This document shows, piece after piece, positions 59,479 through 64,000 of a stretch of 64,000 nucleotides of DNA. Positions within the stretch are counted from its first letter, which is position 1; each line of letters starts with the position of its first letter. The notes under the pieces are model-generated. The model was not told the origin of the DNA. It worked only from the letters and a program-made list of their open reading frames with translations, and made no database searches. The position numbers and the translations under genes are program-made. Source of the stretch: Microbacterium esteraromaticum (GTDB lineage Bacteria > Actinomycetota > Actinomycetes > Actinomycetales > Microbacteriaceae); the NCBI RefSeq assembly GCF_014084045.1, contig NZ_CP043732.1:496001-560000 (forward strand). The letters run 5' to 3'.

Positions 59479-59718
59479 ATGAGCAACGAGTACATGAGCA
59501 CCGGCGACGAGTCCGTCACCTCGGAAGACACGATGGGCACCGACAACCCCGACCCCGCCGAGCACCTGCGCACGCACCGCGACGAGGTGCCGATGGAGGA
59601 TGCGGACGTCACGGGGCGCCCCGATCTGCAGACCCGCCGGCAGGGCGAGGTGCACGATGAGAGCGATCAGGCGGCCGACCAGGCGTCCGGCGAGACCCGG
59701 AACCAGCGGAACCCGTAA
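59479..59718 (+). CDS. Small hydrophilic acidic protein
   Basis: A 79-residue protein with no hydrophobic core, rich in Asp, Glu, Thr and Gln (STGDESVTSEDTMGTDNPDP, EVHDESDQAADQ), likely unstructured in isolation. It resembles small stress-induced hydrophilins of soil actinobacteria in composition only. The ATG follows GAAAGG. Its last 52 bp overlap the convergent trehalose-synthase-like gene, an unusually long antisense overlap in this window. Translation is supported by a ribosome site and an upstream TTGACA, but not by a known family. Confidence 0.55.
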   Translation: MSNEYMSTGDESVTSEDTMGTDNPDPAEHLRTHRDEVPMEDADVTGRPDLQTRRQGEVHDESDQAADQASGETRNQRNP

Positions 59719-61313
59719 CCGTCGAGCAGCTGCTCGGTGTGCTCGCCCTGAGGGGCGCTGCCGCTGCTCTCCAAGAGAACGGTGACCGTGCGCCCTTCGG
59801 CGAGAGGCTCGAGGCGCGCGGTCACCGGCTCGGCCGACAGGTTGTGCACGGCGATGAAGGTGACATCGCCGTAGGTCGTCTGATGCGCGAGCACGCGCGG
59901 ATCGCCGGGGTCCTGCACGTGCAGGTCGCCCCAGGCGATCTCGGGCGTCGACCGGTATCGGCTCGCGAGGGTCGCGATGAACGACCACAGCGACTCGGGA
60001 TCGCGGCGCTGGTCGTGCACGTTCACGTGCGCAGGCGCGTATGCTCCGCCCGCGACCGGCCTGCGCAGCTTTGACGGCGTCGAGGTGGTGAAGCCGCCGA
60101 GCGGTCCTGCATCCCACTGCATGGGGCCTCGAACCGCTCCTCGCCCGAGGTCGGTGCTCAGCTCGCCCATCCCGATCTCCTCTCCGTAGAAGATCATCGG
60201 AGCGCCGGGCAGCGAGAAGAGCAGGCTGTACGCGAGGCGCAGCCGGCGAGGATCGGACTCGAGCATCGGCGCCAGCCGCCTGATGATCCCCCTGCCGTAG
60301 ATGCGCTGATCCTCGTCGGGAGCGAACCGGGCGAACACCTCCTCCTTCTCGGCGTCGTCGAGCAGACCGAGATTGAGTTCGTCGTGATGACGCAGGAAGA
60401 TCGCCCAGCCGTGTCTGGCATCCACCGTGGGGCGACTCGCGAGCACCTCGGCGAGCGGAGTCGCCTGCTGTCTGCTCAACGCAAGGAACAGCTTCGCGGT
60501 GGTGAGGAAGTCGAACTGCAGATCGAGTTCGGTGCCTTCGTCGCCGAAGTAGTCGAGCTGCTCCTGATGGGCGAGCCCGACTTCACCGAGCAGCATCGCC
60601 GACGCCTCGCGCCTGTTCACGAAACGGCGCACCTCCCGCAGGAAAGAGTGCGGGTCCTGCTCATCGGCGATGCCCTCCCTGGTCACCAGGAAGGGCACCG
60701 CATCGACCCGGAAGCCGTCGACGCCGAGCTTCAGCCAGAAGCCGATGATGCGCGCGACCTCGGAGCGCACCTCGGGGTTCGCGAAGTTCAGGTCGGGCTG
60801 GTGCCGGTAGAAGCTGTGCCGGAAGTACTGCTCGGTGCGCTCGTCGTACTCCCACATGCTCGTCTCCTCGCCGGGGAACACGAGCTGCTCCTTCTTGCGC
60901 GGGGGCCTGTCACGCCACACGTAGTAGTCGCGGAACCGGGAGGTGCGTGAACGACGCGCGGAGACGAACCACGGGTGGCGATCGGAGGTGTGGTTGACGA
61001 CGAGGTCGATCACCACACGGATGCCCCGGTCGTGGGCGACGCGGATGGCCTCGACCACTCGCCCGAGATCGCCGAACCGGCGGTCGACGCTGTAGAAGTC
61101 GGAGATGTCGTAGCCGTCGTCGCGCTCGGGCGTCGGCTGGAACGGCATCAGCCAGATGCAGGTGACGCCGAGCGCGTCGAGGTCGTCGATGCGCCGGGTG
61201 AGCCCGGCGAAGTCGCCGTGCCCGTCGCCGTCGGAGTCCTGGAAGGTCTCGACGTCGAGGCAGTAGAAGACGGCGGTGCGCCACCACAGGTCGCTGGTGT
61301 CTGCGGGATTCAC
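59667..61313 (-). CDS. GH13 trehalose-synthase-like alpha-glucan enzyme
   Basis: A 548-residue GH13 enzyme of the TreS/alpha-amylase type. The catalytic residues are present: nucleophile Asp204 (VDGFRVDAVPFL), acid/base Glu244 (LLGEVGL) and transition-state Asp311 (LRHHDEL). VIDLVVNHTS marks the Asp/His of region I, and YGEEIGMGE the late substrate pocket. The C-terminal beta domain ends FRWFRVSPDAW. The start ATG overlaps the preceding gene stop by 4 nt. Interconversion of maltose and trehalose is the best guess; other alpha-glucosyl transfer is possible. Confidence 0.85.
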   Translation of the reverse strand: MNPADTSDLWWRTAVFYCLDVETFQDSDGDGHGDFAGLTRRIDDLDALGVTCIWLMPFQPTPERDDGYDISDFYSVDRRFGDLGRVVEAIRVAHDRGIRVVIDLVVNHTSDRHPWFVSARRSRTSRFRDYYVWRDRPPRKKEQLVFPGEETSMWEYDERTEQYFRHSFYRHQPDLNFANPEVRSEVARIIGFWLKLGVDGFRVDAVPFLVTREGIADEQDPHSFLREVRRFVNRREASAMLLGEVGLAHQEQLDYFGDEGTELDLQFDFLTTAKLFLALSRQQATPLAEVLASRPTVDARHGWAIFLRHHDELNLGLLDDAEKEEVFARFAPDEDQRIYGRGIIRRLAPMLESDPRRLRLAYSLLFSLPGAPMIFYGEEIGMGELSTDLGRGAVRGPMQWDAGPLGGFTTSTPSKLRRPVAGGAYAPAHVNVHDQRRDPESLWSFIATLASRYRSTPEIAWGDLHVQDPGDPRVLAHQTTYGDVTFIAVHNLSAEPVTARLEPLAEGRTVTVLLESSGSAPQGEHTEQLLDGYGFRWFRVSPDAWSAA

Positions 61314-62269
61314 AGCCGCTCCCTGAGCAGGGGAAGAAGTTCCCGCTCGCAGCGGTCGAGGAAGCCGCGCTGATCGCGCCCGACCTGATGCAGGAAGACC
61401 CCGTCGAACCCCTCCGCGACGGCTGCGATCCGATCGGCGACGTCGGTCGTGTCGGAGCCGATGACCACGGCGGCGCGCAGCTTCTCATCGGTCGGGTCGG
61501 CGTGCGCCTCGAACTCCGACGGGTCGCGCAGCTCCCACATGAGCTCGGGCGGCACGGTCGCCTGCGCCCACTGCTCGCGTGCGGCGGCGAGCGCATGCTC
61601 CTCGGTCTCTTCGAGGCTGATGTGGATCTGCAGCAGCAGGTCGCCTCGCCCTCCTGCTTCCCGGTATGCCTTCCGGGTCTGCGCGGTGGCCTCAGGATCT
61701 GCGCCGACGGTGATCAGCCCGCCGGCCCAGGTCGCCACCTTCGCCGCCGTGTGGGTGCTGATGCCGGCGGCCAGCAGGGGCGGAGGCACGGCCGGCAGCG
61801 ACCAGAGCCTCGCCTCGTGCACTCGCACGAGGCCGTCGGCATCGACCTGCTCTCCGGCCAGCAGGCGCGCCATCACGTCGGCTGACGCCTCCAGCCGCTC
61901 GTCTCGCTCTCCCTTGCCCGGCCAGTCGTCCCCGGTGATGTGCTCGTTGAGAGCCTCACCGCTGCCCAGCGCCGCCCAGACGCGATCGGGGAACATCTCG
62001 GCGAGTGTCGCGAGCGCCTGGGCGAGGATCACCGGGTGGTATCGCTGCCCTGGCGCGGTGACGACGCCGATGCGGAAACTCGTGAGGGCGAGGGCGGCGC
62101 CGAGCCACGACCAGGCGTGACCGGACTGACCCTGCGACTTCAGCCAGGGTGCGAGGTGGTCTGAGCACATCGCCTCGTCGAATCCGATGCGCTCGGCGTG
62201 AGTGAGATCGCGCAGCAGCCTGCCCGGCGCATGCTGCTCGTGCGAGGCGTGGAACCCGATGCGAGTCAT
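61310..62269 (-). CDS. LLM class flavin-dependent oxidoreductase (TIGR03885-like)
   Basis: A 319-residue luciferase-like monooxygenase/F420-type TIM barrel. It opens MTRIGFHASHEQHAPGRLLRDLTHAERIGFDEAMCSDHLAPW and has HAWSWLGAALALTSFRIGVVTAPGQRYHPVILAQALATL and ERDERLEASADVMARLLAGE. This matches the TIGR03885 subgroup, predicted to use FMN and not F420; I infer that from memory. It is upstream of and overlaps the trehalose-synthase-like gene by 4 nt (ATGA), which ties the two functionally. Role unknown, perhaps in stress response. Start has GAGAGG. Confidence 0.82.
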   Translation of the reverse strand: MTRIGFHASHEQHAPGRLLRDLTHAERIGFDEAMCSDHLAPWLKSQGQSGHAWSWLGAALALTSFRIGVVTAPGQRYHPVILAQALATLAEMFPDRVWAALGSGEALNEHITGDDWPGKGERDERLEASADVMARLLAGEQVDADGLVRVHEARLWSLPAVPPPLLAAGISTHTAAKVATWAGGLITVGADPEATAQTRKAYREAGGRGDLLLQIHISLEETEEHALAAAREQWAQATVPPELMWELRDPSEFEAHADPTDEKLRAAVVIGSDTTDVADRIAAVAEGFDGVFLHQVGRDQRGFLDRCERELLPLLRERL

Positions 62270-62323
62270 TGGGGGATCCTCTCGTCGGAGGACAGCAGGT
62301 TAGGCAGCGGCGGCACGACGGCA

Positions 62324-62353
62324 CACGGGGTTGACCATCCGGTCAGCCCCGTG
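62324..62353 (-). terminator. Stem-loop after the DUF7882-like gene
   Basis: Thirteen-bp arms (62324-62336 and 62341-62353) around ATCC, with one G-T type mismatch. It follows the minus-strand gene ending at 62368 and precedes the LLM gene start. Confidence 0.62.
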
Positions 62354-62367
62354 CAAAGCCGATGCGA

Positions 62368-62691
62368 TCAGCCCTCGGCACCCGCGTTCGGGTCTTCCGG
62401 CGGCTCGGGCACCATGTGCAGACCGGTCGGGGTGTTCGCCGTGTACGCGAGAGCCTCGATCCAGGCGCGGTTGATGGCCGGCTGGCGGCTGCCGAAGTAC
62501 TTGAACACCAGCGAGCTGCTGGGCTGCACCCAGACAGTGGTGCGTCCTCCGCCCACGCTGGCGTCCTCGCGCCAGCTGAACGGGAACGGCTCTCCGCGAC
62601 GCAGCTTCGCCGTGATGACGAGCTGCAGATGAGTCAGGGCGCGGTCCTCGATCTCGGTCTTCACCGAGCCTTCATAGACGAACTTTCCCAA
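62368..62691 (-). CDS. DUF7882-like small protein, paralogue A
   Basis: A 107-residue soluble protein: GKFVYEGSVKTEIEDRALTHLQLVITAKLRRGEPFPFSWRE, then GRTTVWVQPSSSLVFKYFG and WIEALAYTANTPTGLHMVPEPPED. It is clearly homologous to the divergent neighbour at 62761-63072. Such proteins of Microbacteriaceae are filed as DUF7882, which I recall only loosely. The start is a TTG at 62691 behind GAGAGG, because the family begins MGK(F/L). Function unknown. Confidence 0.7.
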   Translation of the reverse strand: MGKFVYEGSVKTEIEDRALTHLQLVITAKLRRGEPFPFSWREDASVGGGRTTVWVQPSSSLVFKYFGSRQPAINRAWIEALAYTANTPTGLHMVPEPPEDPNAGAEG

Positions 62692-62760
62692 GGAAGTGGA
62701 CCTCTCAGACGTACGGAACTGCGTGTGGCATCCCCTGTCCCCCGGGGCTAGCTTAGTCAG

Positions 62761-63072
62761 ATGGGCATGCTCTTCTACGGCGGCAGTACGGTCCCCATCG
62801 AAATCGAGGACCGTGCGCTCGCCCACCTGAAGGTCGTCATCGCGATGAAGCTGCGACGCAACGAGTCGTTCACCCTGTCCTGGCAGCATCCTCCCGTCGA
62901 TCCGACCGGCAGGACGACCATCTGGCTGCACCCGTCGATACCGCTGCAGTTCGTGTTCGATGCGCCGGAGCCGCCCGAGCTGAGCACGGAGTGGATCACC
63001 GCGCTGGGGAACTCCGCCAACACCAGCGGCGGCATCAGGCTTCTGCCGGAGCACCTCGACCACGGCGATTGA
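62761..63072 (+). CDS. DUF7882-like small protein, paralogue B
   Basis: A 103-residue protein: GMLFYGGSTVPIEIEDRALAHLKVVIAMKLRRNESFTLSWQ, GRTTIWLHPSIPLQFVF and WITALGNSANTSGGIRLLPEHLD. It aligns along its length with the divergent gene at 62368-62691 (shared IEDRAL-HL, KLRR-E-F--SW, GRTT-W-PS). The ATG is 6 nt after TAGCTT, so probably leaderless, unlike its partner, which has a ribosome site. Function unknown. Confidence 0.72.
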   Translation: MGMLFYGGSTVPIEIEDRALAHLKVVIAMKLRRNESFTLSWQHPPVDPTGRTTIWLHPSIPLQFVFDAPEPPELSTEWITALGNSANTSGGIRLLPEHLDHGD

Positions 63073-63116
63073 GTTCGACGCGACTGAGCCGGCGGCGGCT
63101 CGGTCACGGCTCCCGA

Positions 63117-63800
63117 TCATTTCGACTCCTCGGCCGACACCATGTGCGCCAGCCCCACCGGCTTCGACTCCGACGAGCCGCGCTGACGAAGGAAGATCGA
63201 GAACGCGACCATCGTCCCCACGGCGAGGAACTCGCTCTGCCAGTTCTGAAGCGTGCGATCCCAGAACTCCGGTGACACGACGTACTGGCCCCAGGTGATC
63301 GCGGGTTCGCCATGCTGCGTGTTCTCCTCATTCATCACGACCACGCCGCTCAGCGACTGCAGCAGCCATGACGTGAGGAAGATCGCGCCCATCACGAGGG
63401 CGAGGGAGTTCTCGTACACCGTGCGACGCCAGCCGCCCACTCGCGCCCAGCGCGGCCCGTCAGCGGGGGCGTGCGCACCGACCTTCTGGTTCTCATCGGA
63501 GTCCACCCCCTCGTCGCCGGGCTTCTTCGACTCGGGCGACCCACGCTGCACAAGCCAGACCGTGGCCGTGATGAAGAGCAGGAACTGCAGGAACTCGCTC
63601 TGCCAGTTCTCGGCGACATCGACCACGAAGTCGCTCGAGAAGACGAATGAGAGGTAGGTCTCGGCCGGCTGACCGTGCTGCGCGAGCTCGTCGTTGGTGC
63701 GCAGCAGTCCCGCAACCGACTGCCCGATCAGAGCGAGCACGAAGAGGGCGAAGAAGAACAGGCTCAGCCCGTTGTCGCGCAGCGAGCTCCGCACCGTCAT
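63117..63800 (-). CDS. DUF6766 family membrane protein
   Basis: A 227-residue membrane protein with about four helices and a clear internal duplication. The two halves share a matching run: NWQSEFLQFLLFITATVWLVQRGSPESK and NWQSEFLAVGTMVAFSIFLRQRGSSESK. Each is preceded by a helix and a QHG(Q/E)PA motif. This fits the DUF6766 pattern of two helical hairpins. The ATG at 63800 overlaps the upstream small gene by 4 nt. No activity is known. Confidence 0.8.
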   Translation of the reverse strand: MTVRSSLRDNGLSLFFFALFVLALIGQSVAGLLRTNDELAQHGQPAETYLSFVFSSDFVVDVAENWQSEFLQFLLFITATVWLVQRGSPESKKPGDEGVDSDENQKVGAHAPADGPRWARVGGWRRTVYENSLALVMGAIFLTSWLLQSLSGVVVMNEENTQHGEPAITWGQYVVSPEFWDRTLQNWQSEFLAVGTMVAFSIFLRQRGSSESKPVGLAHMVSAEESK

Positions 63801-63919
63801 CGCCCGCTTCCGATCACGCCGACCATGACCGCGAAACCGATCACGATCGTCCCCGCCCACATCCAGAACACGACCTGTGCGCCGAGAGTGCTCCTCCCCG
63901 GCTGGTGCTGCTGTGACAT
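63797..63919 (-). CDS. 40-residue single-helix membrane protein
   Basis: A very short gene encoding MSQQHQPGRSTLGAQ followed by a membrane helix (VVFWMWAGTIVIGFAVMVGV) and IGSGR. Its stop overlaps the start of the DUF6766 gene by 4 nt (ATGA), and a ribosome site (GAGGAG) lies upstream of its ATG. The tight coupling and clean helix support it as a real gene. Nothing further is recognised; the 80 bp to the window end hold no complete gene that I can support. Confidence 0.62.
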   Translation of the reverse strand: MSQQHQPGRSTLGAQVVFWMWAGTIVIGFAVMVGVIGSGR

Positions 63920-64000
63920 CCGCGGCTCCTCCTCGTCGGGCCATCCCTCTTCGGATGCTGGCGCGGCATCGCCCTGGCGGGAACGGGGTTGACGAGCGCC

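Noticed and set aside
57926..63990. Recurrent GGGGTTGAC word before or between genes as a stress promoter
   Set aside because: It occurs at about 57935, 59357, 62328 and 63986, but no matching -10 box is at a fixed distance, and the copy at 62328 is one arm of a hairpin.

Overview
The window is high-GC (about 70%) chromosomal DNA from an actinobacterium, most likely Microbacterium or a close Microbacteriaceae relative. The case rests on strong G/C third-position bias, many GTG starts, a menaquinone pathway, DUF222-HNH and DUF4229 proteins, PspC-type sensor systems, and many genes whose -10 box (TAnnnT) lies only 6-7 nt before the start codon, as expected of leaderless mRNAs. No rRNA, tRNA, CRISPR array, insertion sequence or prophage was found. 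Nearly all of it reads as core chromosome with small accessory insertions.

Layout. 0-5 kb: the 5' part of a maltose-type binding lipoprotein with LacI-type operators, a membrane Ser/Thr kinase, yajQ, a lipoate-ligase-like protein, a GntR regulator and an alpha/beta hydrolase. 5-19 kb: a loose menaquinone region (hepT-like prenyl synthase, menF, menG, menD, menA) mixed with fprA, a PPK2 kinase, rmuC, and a cupin/DUF4287/reductase operon facing an ArsR-type regulator. 19-24.5 kb: an Lrp regulator diverging from a DUF6421-like protein and a short-chain dehydrogenase, then an MFS transporter and a threonine aldolase. 24.5-31 kb: an M3 peptidase, a small-molecule kinase, a Nudix-like protein, an esterase and an ABC-F ATPase with a long leader. 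31.5-40 kb: the giant Lhr helicase and a Nei-type glycosylase, separated by a DUF222-HNH endonuclease and an EI24 membrane protein. 40-46 kb: a PspC-linked two-component system and its membrane partners, a cysteine-rich winged-helix regulator, and a frameshifted LysR-like effector-domain protein. 46-49 kb: a Clp ATPase with a HAIR-like operator. 49.7-55.4 kb: an amino-acid-type ABC importer, a LysR regulator, a HisD-family dehydrogenase and an SDR. 55.4-64 kb: purU, a nitronate monooxygenase, and a stress-flavoured set (SDR, trehalose-synthase-like GH13 with an LLM flavoprotein, DUF7882-like paralogues, a DUF6766 protein).

How the genes work together. The men genes, prenyl synthase and MenA/MenG supply most of the menaquinone route; menB, menC and menE are absent here. 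The importer, HisD-like enzyme and SDR look like one catabolic unit. A shared CATAG-N7-CTATG palindrome lies before the importer genes and between lysR and hisD, which ties both to the LysR gene. The PspC sensor kinase, its regulator and two membrane proteins form a divergent envelope-stress module. The Lrp-DUF6421-SDR group is the best candidate for an undescribed system: the DUF6421-like protein carries an HDxxH plus EE arrangement that resembles a gluzincin-type metal site.

Intergenic DNA is rich in tandem repeats and long perfect stem-loops, usually between convergent genes. These include a 50-bp perfect palindrome, a 21-bp stem, three 19-nt tandem arrays or inverted clusters, and a minisatellite that overlaps two stop codons.
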